A stretch of 64,000 bases of DNA from JAPOXR01 sp963664715 (GTDB lineage: Bacteria > Pseudomonadota > Alphaproteobacteria > Rhodobacterales > Rhodobacteraceae). The position numbers were made by a program, and so were the translations under genes. The stretch spans positions 620,001 to 684,000 of the forward strand of contig CAXXUY010000011.1 in the NCBI GenBank assembly GCA_963664715.2, read 5' to 3'. Position 1 is the first letter of the stretch; every line of letters starts with the position of its first letter. The notes beneath the pieces are model-generated. The model saw only the letters and a program-made list of their open reading frames with translations. It was not told the DNA's origin and searched no databases. This document shows, one piece after another, positions 1-9,240 of the stretch.

Positions 1-518
1 CGATCACCGTGCCGATGGCCACGTCGAGCGCGGCGAAAAGCGTTGTCGTGCCGTGGCGGGCATAGTCGTGGGCCCGTCGAAAGCTTGAACGTCTCGCTCC
101 GGTGCGGCTTCAGGCTGAACGCCGACCAGATCCGGTGCACGGTCGTGTGCGACACCCCCGTCTTCTCGGCCATGCTCCGGACCGACCAGTGCGTCGCATC
201 CTTCGGCATCGTGTTCAGCGTCCGTTCGACCACCTCCGCAACCTTGTCGTCCGTCGCGGTGCGGGGCCGGCCGGAGCGGTACTCGTCCGAGAGGCCCCCG
301 ATGCGCTTCTCGGCAAACCGCCTGCGCCATTTGCCGACAGTGTGCTCGTGAACGCCGGTCCGCCCGGCGGTCTCCCTGCTTTGGAGCCCCTCGGCGCACA
401 GAAGGATGATCCTGCAACGGTCGGACAGCGACCTCTGCGATTTGTGCCTTCGGACATGCGCCTCGAGAAACTCGCGCTCCTCCTCGCTCAGCACCACTTT
501 CACCGCCTTGCCTCTCAT
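1..518 (-). pseudogene. IS630-family transposase, N-terminal part, internally deleted and cut by window edge
   Basis: Reading from an ATG at 518 on the minus strand gives a start typical of IS630 transposases: a helix-turn-helix segment (SDRCRIILLCAEG, then HEHTVGKWRRRFAE), the linker GLSDEYRSGRPRT, and then HWSVRSMAEKTGVSHTTVHRIW. After FKLST the frame is lost near positions 68-78. The next recognisable family block, HDYARHGTTTLFAALDVAIG, is in the +1 frame immediately afterwards. In intact relatives about 50 residues lie between these blocks, including the first catalytic aspartate (the VDEKSQIQALDR region). The copy therefore carries an out-of-frame internal deletion and cannot make an active DDE enzyme. 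The 3' half lies outside the window. Family assignment is firm; deletion size is inferred from memory of the family. Confidence 0.82.
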
Positions 519-576
519 CGAACCGCCTCCTGTTGATGTCACTTGCCGCTTTGATGACAACTATCGTTACAGAAGA

Positions 577-2607
577 CTAGTTGCTTCGCTGCTCTTTCTT
601 CTTCTCGGCGCGTCTGGCGACGACTTCATCCGCCTGTCTTCCAACAAACTCCTGAAAGTGATCGAATTCAGCCGTGAAAGTGCCAAGCCCCTGGGTCAGC
701 GACCGGAGTTCAATGATCAAATCATGGATTTCAGATTCGGGAAGATACGTGTGCAGTGAATCCCATCCCTTCCAGTTTTCCTTGGCTTCGTAACCGAGTA
801 TCTGGCCACGCCGGCCACTGATGAGACCGTGGACCTTGCTGGTGTGGTCTGCCGGAACATCAATCGAGACCTTGTCGATGGGTTCAAGCAGGACCGGGTA
901 GCATTTTGGCATCCCTTCCGTCATCGCCACACGTGCCGCCAGCTTGAACGACATTTCGTTGCTGTCCACGGCGTGATACTGACCATCTGTAAGCGTAATG
1001 GCAAAATCGACAACCGGGAAACCGAGCGGACCTTCCCCGGCATATTCCTTTACGCCGTTTTCCACGGCTGGAATGTACTGCCTTGGAATAGCTCCACCGA
1101 CGATCTTGTCGGTGAACTCGAATCCGCTTCCCCGGGGTCTGGGTGCGATATCGACGACGACGTCCCCGAACATTCCGTGCCCGCCCGTCTGCCGTTTGAA
1201 CCTGCCATGCTGGGTAATCTTGCCCCGTATCGTTTCCCTGTAGGGAACGCTTGGCTGACTCGCATTCGCCTCGACGTTGAACTTGCTCTTCAGCCTTTCC
1301 AGGGCAAGTTGAAGATGGACAGTACCCTGTCCCTGCAGCACGAGTTCATGCGTGTCCTCCTTCTGGTCGTAGCTGAGTGAAGGGTCCTCCTCGATCAGCC
1401 GTTGAAGACAGGTTGTCAGCTTGACCTCGTCCTTTCTGTCCGCAGGTGTAATGGCAAGGGAATAGACGGGAGAGAAACTGTTTTCCCCTGCGGATGAATC
1501 CGGTTCCCCGGCGCCGGCAGCCAGGACATGGCCGGTGCGCACGTCTTCCATGCGGCCGAGGCCAACGATGTCACCGAACCTTGCGCTCGGAACCTTGCGC
1601 GATTGGCTGCCGGTCATCATCTGGATACTGCTTATCCTGCTTCCGCCCAGCGTCTGTCCGTCGGCAATCTCGCCTGACCAGACCCGGGCATATGAGATCT
1701 TTCCGCTGTGTTGCGCATGCAAGGTCTTGAATACCTGGACAGCAGGCTCGCCCGCGGGATCGAAACCCAGGGCGCGGGCACGGGCATCCGGTTCCGGCGA
1801 ATCATGCCGAAGAGCCTTGAGGATACGTCTTACACCGAAATTGCGTTCGGCCGACCCGAAATAGTACGGCACGACCTGGAAATCGCGCATGGCGCCGGCG
1901 GCCTTGGCATAGATTTCCTCGATTTGCGGGATCTCGTCCTCAAGGAGAAGTTCCAGAATTCCGTCATCGAAGTTCGAAAGTGCTTCGAGAAACTCTTCCC
2001 TGGCAAGATCGATATCGTCCTGGAGATGGGAAGGAAATTCGATCTCTTCCGATTCCTGGCCCTCAACGTAGGAATAGGCTCGCAGACTCGAGAGATCGAC
2101 ATAACCGGTGACAGTTTCATCGTTTGTGATCGGGAAATTGCGCATGAAACTTGGCATTCCGGATGCCTCGCGTACGGCATCCAATACTTCGCCCATGGGA
2201 TCGCCAAGGGTGTCAACCTTGTTGATGTACACCAAATGCGGGATCTTCCGGGCCTCGAGCGCCCTGAAGACAGGTGCCGCGTTTGCTGCCCGGCTGACGG
2301 ACGGTTCAACAACGACGACTGCAACGTCCGCAACGGTCAACGCGTTGATTGTTTCCTGCATGAGTTCAATTGACCCGGGGCAGTCCAGTATTCCCCAATT
2401 GTCGCCCAGGTAGTTCATTTCGGCGACGGAGACTTCAGTGCTCATGTTCCGGCTTCGTGCTTCTGCCGAAGAATCACCAACGGAACTGCCGTCCCTGACA
2501 GATCCTTTCCTCTTGATAGCTCCGGCGGCAAAAAGAAAGCTCTCCATGAGCGAAGTCTTGCCGCTGAGGAACGGTCCAACCAATGCAACGCACCGGGTGT
2601 TCTTCAT
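577..2607 (-). CDS. EF-G-like translational GTPase (alphaproteobacterial EF-G homologue)
   Basis: 676 residues with the full EF-G domain order: GTP-binding domain, domain II, and the III-V region with the typical QTGGHGMFGDV stretch. P-loop GPFLSGKT is at residues 11-18 and NKVD at 129-132. Switch II reads DCPGS (75-79) where canonical EF-G has DTPGH, so the histidine that helps trigger GTP hydrolysis is replaced by serine. This fits the EF-G-like paralogue common in Alphaproteobacteria rather than fusA, which normally sits in the str ribosomal operon. Its cellular role is not established; a ribosome-associated GTPase is the inference. Start: ATG at 2607 with AGGAG about 8 bases upstream. Single gene, divergent from the cinA-like gene. 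Confidence 0.88.
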   Translation of the reverse strand: MKNTRCVALVGPFLSGKTSLMESFLFAAGAIKRKGSVRDGSSVGDSSAEARSRNMSTEVSVAEMNYLGDNWGILDCPGSIELMQETINALTVADVAVVVVEPSVSRAANAAPVFRALEARKIPHLVYINKVDTLGDPMGEVLDAVREASGMPSFMRNFPITNDETVTGYVDLSSLRAYSYVEGQESEEIEFPSHLQDDIDLAREEFLEALSNFDDGILELLLEDEIPQIEEIYAKAAGAMRDFQVVPYYFGSAERNFGVRRILKALRHDSPEPDARARALGFDPAGEPAVQVFKTLHAQHSGKISYARVWSGEIADGQTLGGSRISSIQMMTGSQSRKVPSARFGDIVGLGRMEDVRTGHVLAAGAGEPDSSAGENSFSPVYSLAITPADRKDEVKLTTCLQRLIEEDPSLSYDQKEDTHELVLQGQGTVHLQLALERLKSKFNVEANASQPSVPYRETIRGKITQHGRFKRQTGGHGMFGDVVVDIAPRPRGSGFEFTDKIVGGAIPRQYIPAVENGVKEYAGEGPLGFPVVDFAITLTDGQYHAVDSNEMSFKLAARVAMTEGMPKCYPVLLEPIDKVSIDVPADHTSKVHGLISGRRGQILGYEAKENWKGWDSLHTYLPESEIHDLIIELRSLTQGLGTFTAEFDHFQEFVGRQADEVVARRAEKKKEQRSN

Positions 2608-2943
2608 CCTGCATCTCCTGTCTTTGGGCGACCGCGGTTCCCTTGCTGGTCCCCCTTGTCCAAGCTACTCCGGCGTACCGGCAATTGCGCCGCAATCGGC
2701 GAACCGATTCCGGCGCGGAACCGGGATTGTAACCGTTATTCTCCTGAACTTCACGGCGGGTATCAAGATTATCCGGCAAATTGCCCAAGGATTCGATCCC
2801 GAGTCGGTACAAACGCGGTTCCAGGCGCATATTCTGCCGTCTTGCCGGCGGTGCCAAGCTGTGGACAGACTGCCATGATTGGGTGTTGATGCGGCACGAA
2901 GACCGGGTGTAGTTTCTCGGGAACAAGCAGTAGTGAGAGTGCA
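2608..2943. other. 336-bp divergent intergenic region
   Basis: Lies between the oppositely oriented EF-G-like and CinA-type genes and must hold both promoters. I see no convincing ORF, RNA structure or clear -35/-10 pair. Short ORFs here lack family features. Confidence 0.6.
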
Positions 2944-3678
2944 ATGCCGAACCCGACCGCCGCGATGCTGGTCATTGGCGACGAAATCCTGTCCGGCCGG
3001 ACCCTGGATGCAAATCTGAACTATCTGGCCGAACAACTTGCGGCGCATGGCATTGATCTCGAAGAGGCGCGCTTTGTTCGTGACGTGCACGAGCAGATCG
3101 CCGGAGCAGTCAACGAACTGAGGGAATCATGGGATCATGTCTTCACGACTGGCGGAATTGGTCCGACACATGACGATATCACCGCAGATGCAGTTGCAGC
3201 GGCTTTTGGCGTAGACATCAGGGTCCGAGAAGATGCGCGGGCGCTTCTGGATGAACACTGCAGGAATCTCGGGCTCGAACTCAATGAGGGCAGGCTGCGA
3301 ATGGCCCGGATCCCGGGAGATGCCAGGTTGATTGCGAACTCGGTTTCTGTTGCTCCCGGATTTTCCATTGAAAACGTTCACGTCATGGCCGGTGTCCCCA
3401 AGATTTTCCAGGCCATGCTGGGCGAGCTTCTCAAGACCTTGCCTGGAGGAACTCCCCAGGTCAGCAAGTCGCTGGAACTCAACACCGTGGAGAGTGAACT
3501 TGCAGGCCCGCTCGGTTACATTGCCGACAGGTACTCCGACTTGCAGATTGGATCCTATCCATTCCGGACACCAACCCGCAGGGGGGTCAATGTGGTTATC
3601 AAGGGCACAGACAGGGATCGTGTAGTTTCCGCCGAAGCAGAGGCCCGTCTGGCATTTGCCGAGTTTCTGGAAGGTTGA
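2944..3678 (+). CDS. CinA N-terminal / MoaB-Mog fold molybdopterin-binding-domain protein
   Basis: 244 residues. The N-terminal MoaB/Mog-like domain carries VIGDEILSGRT (10-20) and TTGGIGPTHDD (68-78), the signatures of competence/damage-inducible CinA proteins and of eukaryotic FAD-synthase N-termini. The C-terminal nicotinamide-nucleotide deamidase domain of full CinA (about 410 residues) is absent, so this is the stand-alone short form common in Alphaproteobacteria. The family fold is related to molybdopterin-binding proteins and to ADP-ribose pyrophosphatase activity in CinA. The substrate of the short form is not known to me. ATG start follows a purine-rich stretch. Confidence 0.85.
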   Translation: MPNPTAAMLVIGDEILSGRTLDANLNYLAEQLAAHGIDLEEARFVRDVHEQIAGAVNELRESWDHVFTTGGIGPTHDDITADAVAAAFGVDIRVREDARALLDEHCRNLGLELNEGRLRMARIPGDARLIANSVSVAPGFSIENVHVMAGVPKIFQAMLGELLKTLPGGTPQVSKSLELNTVESELAGPLGYIADRYSDLQIGSYPFRTPTRRGVNVVIKGTDRDRVVSAEAEARLAFAEFLEG

Positions 3679-3845
3679 GTAAAGGGGAAACTCGAAATGC
3701 GTTGGGCGGTTGGTGGCAGGCGCCACGAGTTCCGCATTGCGCGAGACATGGCAGAGACCGGCTCAATCGGATATGATGCGTTCCGCCCGACTCCGACGAT
3801 TGTCGGCAGATCGACGATAACAGGCATCTCTTTCTGTAGGTGAAA

Positions 3846-4730
3846 ATGGCAACAGTATTTGCGTTTGGGGTGGCTGTTGTAGACTTCGTGTTTCTGGTCG
3901 AAGAACTGCCGAACAGCGGGATGAAGTACCGCGCGATCGACACCCAGATCGGCGGCGGCGGAATGGCGGCAAGCGCCGCCGTGGCGGTGGCGAGGCTTGG
4001 AGGAGACGCCCACCTGGGTGCCCGGGTCGGCAGCGATTCGGTCGGCGACATGATCTGTAGTGAATTGTCCGAGTTCGGGGTCGCGCTCGAATTCATCCAC
4101 AGTGCAGTGGGCGGCAGGTCACCGTATTCGGCAGTGATGGTAGACATTTCCGGGGAAAGGCAGATTGTCGGCTTCCCCGGTCGCGGACTTGTGGAGGACC
4201 CCGCCTGGCTGGATGCCACACCGAAACATGACGCGTTTCTTGCCGATACCAGCTGGCCTCCCGGCCTGCAGAGGACATTGCAACTGGCAAAACGCCATGA
4301 TGTTCCGGGGATAGTTGACGGTGAACGGGCAGTTGATTTCGGGACCCTGTCAATGGCAACTCACCTTGCATTTTCCAGCCAGGGAATCATGGCGCTGACC
4401 GGCGAAGACTCTGCTCTCGCCGGTATCAAGTCAGCGGCCGGACTCTACGGGAACTGGCTTTGTGTAACCGACGGAGAGAATGGCACGTACCTTGTCCGCA
4501 ACGGGAAAATCGACCAGATTCCGGCGATCGACATTGAAGCCGTGAATACTCTCGGTGCCGGTGACGTCTGGCACGGTGCGTTTGCACTGATGCTCGCCGA
4601 GGGCAGGGACGAGGAAGAAGCTGTTCAATTCGCCAACGCCTCTGCAACACTGAGATGCACGAGGAAAGGCGGAAGGGAGTGCTACCCGACACGGGATGAA
4701 GTTCTGTCCTTTCTCAGTCTCAACTCCTGA
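3846..4730 (+). CDS. PfkB/ribokinase-family sugar kinase
   Basis: About 294 residues. PfkB signature 1 appears as GGGGMAASAAVAVARLGG near residue 36. Signature 2 is NTLGAGDVWHGAF near residue 234, with the catalytic aspartate in GAGD. Known family reaction: ATP-dependent phosphorylation of a sugar hydroxyl, usually at C1 or C6. The DVWHGAF variant resembles the sugar-kinase branch that includes the sulfofructose kinase YihV, but the substrate cannot be read from sequence. An in-frame GTG at 3840 is an alternative start; the ATG at 3846 has AGGTG just upstream. The next gene, an isomerase-like protein, begins 18 bp downstream, so the two probably act in sequence (isomerise, then phosphorylate). 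Confidence 0.85.
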   Translation: MATVFAFGVAVVDFVFLVEELPNSGMKYRAIDTQIGGGGMAASAAVAVARLGGDAHLGARVGSDSVGDMICSELSEFGVALEFIHSAVGGRSPYSAVMVDISGERQIVGFPGRGLVEDPAWLDATPKHDAFLADTSWPPGLQRTLQLAKRHDVPGIVDGERAVDFGTLSMATHLAFSSQGIMALTGEDSALAGIKSAAGLYGNWLCVTDGENGTYLVRNGKIDQIPAIDIEAVNTLGAGDVWHGAFALMLAEGRDEEEAVQFANASATLRCTRKGGRECYPTRDEVLSFLSLNS

Positions 4731-4748
4731 GCATCGGATTGCAGGACC

Positions 4749-6146
4749 ATGACAGGCGAATTGACACCGGGAATTCTTCCTCTCTGTCGCACAACCTTCG
4801 ATGTGGAATTTGCCAGGTCGAAACTCGAATCGGCGACCAGTGCTCTCGACCGGGCAGGAATTGCCTTTGCCGGGAATCCCGACCTCCTGACTGAAAACGG
4901 CGCAGCGTTTCGCGCTCTTGAAGAGTTGTTCAACGCCGGTGCGAACTGTCTGCTTGTCATGCAAACGACCTTCACGGATGCGGAGTTCATTTCCGGCCTG
5001 GCTGAACGAACGACAGTACCGATTGCCATCTGGGCGCCGAGCGAGCCACGTACCGGTGGACGCCTCAGGCTGAACGCGTTCTGTGGCCTCAATCTTGCAA
5101 GCCATGCACTTGGATTGAGAGGACGGAGGTTCAACTGGCTCTATTCTGACCCGGACCGCGTGTCGCCGGACGACCTCCTGCAGCTGTTGGAATTCGATTC
5201 TCCGGGCAGACCGCGGGCAGAATCCACCGCAAACCGGGGAAGCGAAGTCTTCAGGACCGGAATTGCCCGGAATCTCAGGGGCAGGAAAATCGGGCGTGTC
5301 GGACATCGTCCGGCCGGCTTTGACACATGTGACTACGATGCCGATACCTTGATGAAACTTGCTGGAGTTGAAGTTGAAGCCATTGAATTGTCGGAACTGT
5401 TTGATGGAGCCAACAGCATCGCCGACGACCACATTGCCACTGTCAGGTCAGGAATCTCCTCCGGAGTGGCCGGGTTGCCCGGCCTGGACCAGGCCTCGCT
5501 TGACAGTTCGCTTCGCCTTGCACCGGCACTGGAAGAACTGGCCCGCAGACGGAGCCTCGATGCAGTCGCGATCCGGTGTTGGCCCGAAATGTTCACCGAA
5601 CATGGCGGCGCGGTTTGTGGCCCGGTGTCGATGCTCGGCGATGCGAAGATTCCCTGCGCCTGTGAAGCAGATGTCTACGGAGCACTGTCGCAGCTGGTTC
5701 TGCAGGCTGCTGCCGAAACGCCGGTTTTCCTGGCGGACATGGTAGACATCGACATCGCAGACAACACCGGGGTGGTCTGGCACTGCGGACAGGCACCTTC
5801 ATCCATGCGAGATCCGTCAGTGGTTCCAAGGGCTGCGGTGCATTCAAACAGGCAGATGCCACTGCTCTTCGAATTTCCTTTGAAACCGGGACTCGTAACC
5901 CTGATGCGCATTTCGAAGGCGTTCGGACAACACAAGGTCGTGCTGATTGGCGGTGAAATGCTCAGGCGACCACTCGCGTTCTCGGGTACGGCGGGCGTGG
6001 TCCGGTTTGAGAGTTCCGCTGGTGAAGTGATGGCCGGAATTATCGACGGTTGCCTTGAGCACCATTTTGCAATCGCCTACGGGGACCTCCGCAATGTCCT
6101 GCGCGGCTTGGCATCGGACTGGGGCCTTCCGGTTCTCGAATTTTGA
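4749..6146 (+). CDS. L-fucose/L-arabinose isomerase-family protein
   Basis: 465 residues matching the fucose/arabinose isomerase superfamily. The family core is present: RCWPEMF (E280), CACEADVYGAL (E306) and GVVWHCG (H345), which supply the metal-binding carboxylates and histidine. The family interconverts aldoses and ketoses using Mn2+. The protein is shorter than E. coli FucI (about 590), as is usual for this divergent branch. Start ATG lies 18 bp after the PfkB kinase stop, so both are probably co-transcribed. The substrate is unknown; no aldolase or sugar transporter is adjacent. Confidence 0.83.
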   Translation: MTGELTPGILPLCRTTFDVEFARSKLESATSALDRAGIAFAGNPDLLTENGAAFRALEELFNAGANCLLVMQTTFTDAEFISGLAERTTVPIAIWAPSEPRTGGRLRLNAFCGLNLASHALGLRGRRFNWLYSDPDRVSPDDLLQLLEFDSPGRPRAESTANRGSEVFRTGIARNLRGRKIGRVGHRPAGFDTCDYDADTLMKLAGVEVEAIELSELFDGANSIADDHIATVRSGISSGVAGLPGLDQASLDSSLRLAPALEELARRRSLDAVAIRCWPEMFTEHGGAVCGPVSMLGDAKIPCACEADVYGALSQLVLQAAAETPVFLADMVDIDIADNTGVVWHCGQAPSSMRDPSVVPRAAVHSNRQMPLLFEFPLKPGLVTLMRISKAFGQHKVVLIGGEMLRRPLAFSGTAGVVRFESSAGEVMAGIIDGCLEHHFAIAYGDLRNVLRGLASDWGLPVLEF

Positions 6147-6326
6147 TGGAATACCGGGACGCCGCCAGTATACCGCGGTATGGCGGCCCCTGGTCGCGTG
6201 TCCATCCGCAGACCGGGTGATTTCCCCATGCAGAAACCGACTGAAACGGAATCAACAGCTACCCGGGGTCAGTATTCGATGCGCCCGGGCTGTCGGGCAA
6301 ACGGTCTTGTTTAGCGGGATCGGGAG

Positions 6327-7694
6327 TCAATCGACCGGAAGGCCGCTTGGTACGTCTGTCGGCCGTCCCAGCCGGCCTGCTACGCTTTCGCTTCCGGTAA
6401 GCGCATGCATGAATGCAACCAGCTCTTCCACCTCCCGATCATCGAGCGACACGGGAATGATGTCGACCCTTTGCTTCAATCGTTCCATCTCCAGACGATT
6501 GTCATGCGCAACAAGATCCGTGTTGTTCAGCCATGGAACGTCGGCAAGTACCACCTGTGAAGGGTCCCAGTCATCCAGCGCCTGCAGGGGGTCGAGGTGA
6601 TGCCGGATCACGCCTTCGAGATCTGCATAGGTTCCATTGTGTCCGTAGGGAGCGGTCAGGGCGACATTTCTCAGCGCTGGCGTCCGGAACCGGTATGCGT
6701 CCTCGATCATGTCCGATTCGCCCACTCGACCGACATCGCGGGCAATCAGGTCAAATCTCCTGGTGCGGCCGGGGCCCAGGGGAGGGATTGCCAGCGCGTG
6801 GAACTTCTGGTCGGTAAGAAACGGGCCACCGTGGCAGGTTGAACACCCCGCCTTGCCGAAAAACAGTTCCATTCCTGATTTCTGGACGGCTGTGAGCGCT
6901 TCAGGATTCCCGGCCAGGTACCTGTCAAAGGCGCTGTCAAACGACCTCCACTCCGAGGCCACGAAGTGACCTATCGCGTTGGCAACATGGACAATGCTTA
7001 TGTCCTGGCTGGAATGAACATCCTCGAAGGCATCGACGAAGTGCTTCTCGTAACCGGGGATGCCGCGGATGCGTTCGACTATGAGCGGCCATCCGTAATC
7101 GATCCGTTCGTTGATTGCGGCCGCGACCTCATTCTGTTCCGGTGACCCGCCCATTTCGACCTCGCCGACGAGAGGAAAGAGTGCCTGTGCCGCAAGTATC
7201 GAACTCAGGCCCTGCGGAAGAAACTCTTCTGCCGGGGTGTTGAAACCATTGCCGTAAATGTCATCGACGCTGATCCGTCCGTCGTGAAACAGAAGGCTGA
7301 CCTCCTTGGCGCCCAGATTGAACAGCGCCGGCGAATTCCGCGGCATTCGCCGCCGGATACGGTTCGAACCGTCCGGTGCGGTTCGTTCACGGCCGATTCC
7401 CTTTCCTCCCTGCCCGATGCCAAGAGAAACGCCGTCGGAACTTGCCAGGTCGTGGTGATGGCAGGTACCGCATGAAATATTCCGGTTACCGGAAATTATG
7501 GCATCGTAAAACAATAGCCTGCCCAGTTCGGCCGCGCCCTCATTTGCCTCGACGAAAAGATCCGGAGTTACCCGCTCCGTGAATGGAAGTGCACCGGAGT
7601 CGCCGGACCATGCCGGGGTGGACAGTAGCCAGATCGTTGCGAGTATCGTGGCAATCCGGCAAACTGGCAGCCAGGTCAAACTTTCTGCAGTCAC
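6327..7694 (-). CDS. Di-heme cytochrome c peroxidase / MauG-family protein, exported
   Basis: About 455 residues with two c-type heme motifs, CGTCHH (75-79) and CSTCHG (284-288), and the family C-terminal block RTPALRNVALTAPYGHNG. A signal peptide (hydrophobic run ending STPAWS) predicts a periplasmic enzyme. The family reduces hydrogen peroxide or, in MauG/MbnH-type members, performs long-range oxidation of protein side chains. An open frame continues to 8216, but that extension is antisense to the Sel1 gene and lacks family similarity. I therefore chose the GTG at 7694, the last start that keeps the signal peptide whole; a TTG at 7679 is possible. No specific protein partner is evident. Confidence 0.85.
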   Translation of the reverse strand: MTAESLTWLPVCRIATILATIWLLSTPAWSGDSGALPFTERVTPDLFVEANEGAAELGRLLFYDAIISGNRNISCGTCHHHDLASSDGVSLGIGQGGKGIGRERTAPDGSNRIRRRMPRNSPALFNLGAKEVSLLFHDGRISVDDIYGNGFNTPAEEFLPQGLSSILAAQALFPLVGEVEMGGSPEQNEVAAAINERIDYGWPLIVERIRGIPGYEKHFVDAFEDVHSSQDISIVHVANAIGHFVASEWRSFDSAFDRYLAGNPEALTAVQKSGMELFFGKAGCSTCHGGPFLTDQKFHALAIPPLGPGRTRRFDLIARDVGRVGESDMIEDAYRFRTPALRNVALTAPYGHNGTYADLEGVIRHHLDPLQALDDWDPSQVVLADVPWLNNTDLVAHDNRLEMERLKQRVDIIPVSLDDREVEELVAFMHALTGSESVAGRLGRPTDVPSGLPVD

Positions 7695-7715
7695 AGTTTG
7701 AGGAGAGTTCGGAGA

Positions 7716-8204
7716 ATGAGAACTGTCATGTTTGCCGGGACGGCGCTGTTGATCCTGGTGCTTGTTGCCACGCCATCCCATTCTGAAATCGAGGAGGCGC
7801 GAGACCTGATGGAGGCCGGCCGCTTCGAAGAAGCGAGAGCAGCGCTCGAACCAGCCGCCAGGTCGGGCAATGCCGATGCCGAAGAACTTATCGGTGTCAT
7901 GTACGCAATGGGACTCGGAGTCGACCGGGATGACAGGAGGGCTTTCGAATGGTACCTGAGATCGTCGATGAAGGGGCATCCGGGCGCACAATCCGGGATT
8001 GGCTGGTATTACGAAACCGGCAGGGGAATTGTGGCTCCCGATCTGGTCAGGGCATATCTCTGGTACACCCTGTCTGCGATCGGTGGAGACCCGGACGCAA
8101 AGATCAGCCTCGAAGAACTGGTCAAGCGAATGACGGCGGAAGAAATCGCTGATGGAAAGGTGCTCGTCAGTGACTACCGGGGCTGGATGTATCCCCTCAG
8201 GTAA
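7716..8204 (+). CDS. Sel1-repeat (TPR-like) exported protein
   Basis: 162 residues. A Sec signal peptide covers about the first 23 residues (hydrophobic run, then TPSHS). It is followed by at least two Sel1-type helical repeats (AEELIGVMYAMGLGVDRDDRRAFEWY and a second ending VRAYLWYTLSAIGG, quoted in part). These folds mediate protein-protein contacts in the periplasm. ATG at 7716 follows AGGAGAG with eight-base spacing; the TTG at 7698 was rejected. It diverges from the di-heme peroxidase with only about 21 bp between starts, so the two promoters must overlap the coding regions. Function unknown. Confidence 0.8.
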   Translation: MRTVMFAGTALLILVLVATPSHSEIEEARDLMEAGRFEEARAALEPAARSGNADAEELIGVMYAMGLGVDRDDRRAFEWYLRSSMKGHPGAQSGIGWYYETGRGIVAPDLVRAYLWYTLSAIGGDPDAKISLEELVKRMTAEEIADGKVLVSDYRGWMYPLR

Positions 8205-8232
8205 TCCGTTTTCCAATACGCTGCGAAACAGG

Positions 8233-9051
8233 TTACGTCTCCATCGAGTTGCCCACGGCCACGGCCTTTCCGAATCTCTTGAGATCGCCGGAATCGGGAT
8301 CCCTTATGGCAGTTGAGCTATACTGGGCCAAATAGGCGCGGCGAACGGATCGTGTCGTGTTGGGCCCGGACCGGTGCAATGTGAGGCTTGAGAAGACCAC
8401 GATTCCTCCGGCGCGGCATTCGATCGCCCGGCCCTGCTCCTTTCCATCATATCCGTTGAGTTCACGGGTCTCTTCTACCCAGGCATGCGGGTCGATCCGG
8501 CCATCCCGGTCAAGATTCCGTCCCAGCACGTAGAGGCATCCGTTCTCTTCGGTGGTATCGTCAAGTGCGATCCACACGCTGAGATATGGCTCGTGATCGA
8601 AACCAACATATGCACTGTCCTGGTGCCAGGCGAAACTTGCACCGGAATCCGCTCCCTTGACAACGAACTGCTCGTTGAAGAGCAGGCATTGGTCACCAAG
8701 CAGACGCGCGGCAACATCCGCTGCGCTGCCTGCAAGGAGGAATCTCTCAAGATCCGGAAATTCCTCATGCCTGTGGGCCAGGAATCTGCGGTTCCTGCCG
8801 AGTCCGATCCTGTGACGGCCGTCGCCTCCGTCATCGACCGGTTCGTCAGTCAGCGCGTCGCAGACTCGTCTCAGCATGTCCAGTTCGTCCGGCAGGACGG
8901 TTGCGACGCCCGCCAGATATCCGGCTTGCCGAAACCGTGACCCGGGATCCTCTGCTAAGGTTGTGACCATGGCTTCTGTTTCGGAAAGACCTTTGGGCCG
9001 GTGGATGTAATCACGATATAGGTGGGTAAGCGGAAATCCCAAACGCTTCAA
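8233..9051 (-). CDS. Phytanoyl-CoA dioxygenase (PhyH)-family Fe(II)/2-oxoglutarate oxygenase
   Basis: 272 residues. The double-stranded beta-helix metal triad is visible: H143 and D145 in WHQDSAY, and H226 in LTLHRSGPN. R238 is well placed to bind 2-oxoglutarate. The family hydroxylates small molecules using Fe(II), O2 and 2-oxoglutarate; ectoine, phosphonate and secondary-metabolite hydroxylases belong here. The substrate is not deducible. The first ATG (9051) is used, but M28 (near 8970) is a plausible alternative because the fold begins about residue 40. It stands alone, convergent with the Sel1 gene. Confidence 0.82.
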   Translation of the reverse strand: MKRLGFPLTHLYRDYIHRPKGLSETEAMVTTLAEDPGSRFRQAGYLAGVATVLPDELDMLRRVCDALTDEPVDDGGDGRHRIGLGRNRRFLAHRHEEFPDLERFLLAGSAADVAARLLGDQCLLFNEQFVVKGADSGASFAWHQDSAYVGFDHEPYLSVWIALDDTTEENGCLYVLGRNLDRDGRIDPHAWVEETRELNGYDGKEQGRAIECRAGGIVVFSSLTLHRSGPNTTRSVRRAYLAQYSSTAIRDPDSGDLKRFGKAVAVGNSMET

Positions 9052-9240
9052 GTTGCAACACGCAACAACTGTTGCCGGGGAAAGATGCCTTCCGGTACGG
9101 CGATATGCAAACGCGGAATCCTGACCGCATCATGCCATTCCCGCAATCGTCGGATTTCAGCCTGGATCCACATCCTGCAAAACAGGTCGACCCGGTCGTT
9201 CGAGAAGACCGGGCATCAGGCAAGAAATGCTTGACCGAAT

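Noticed and set aside
7351..7390. GGTTCGAACC-like sequence resembling a tRNA T-loop
   Set aside because: It lies inside the peroxidase gene and no cloverleaf or acceptor stem surrounds it.
7695..8216. N-terminal extension of the di-heme peroxidase frame to 8216
   Set aside because: The extra 174 codons precede a clear signal peptide and are antisense to the Sel1 gene, so translation should begin near 7694.
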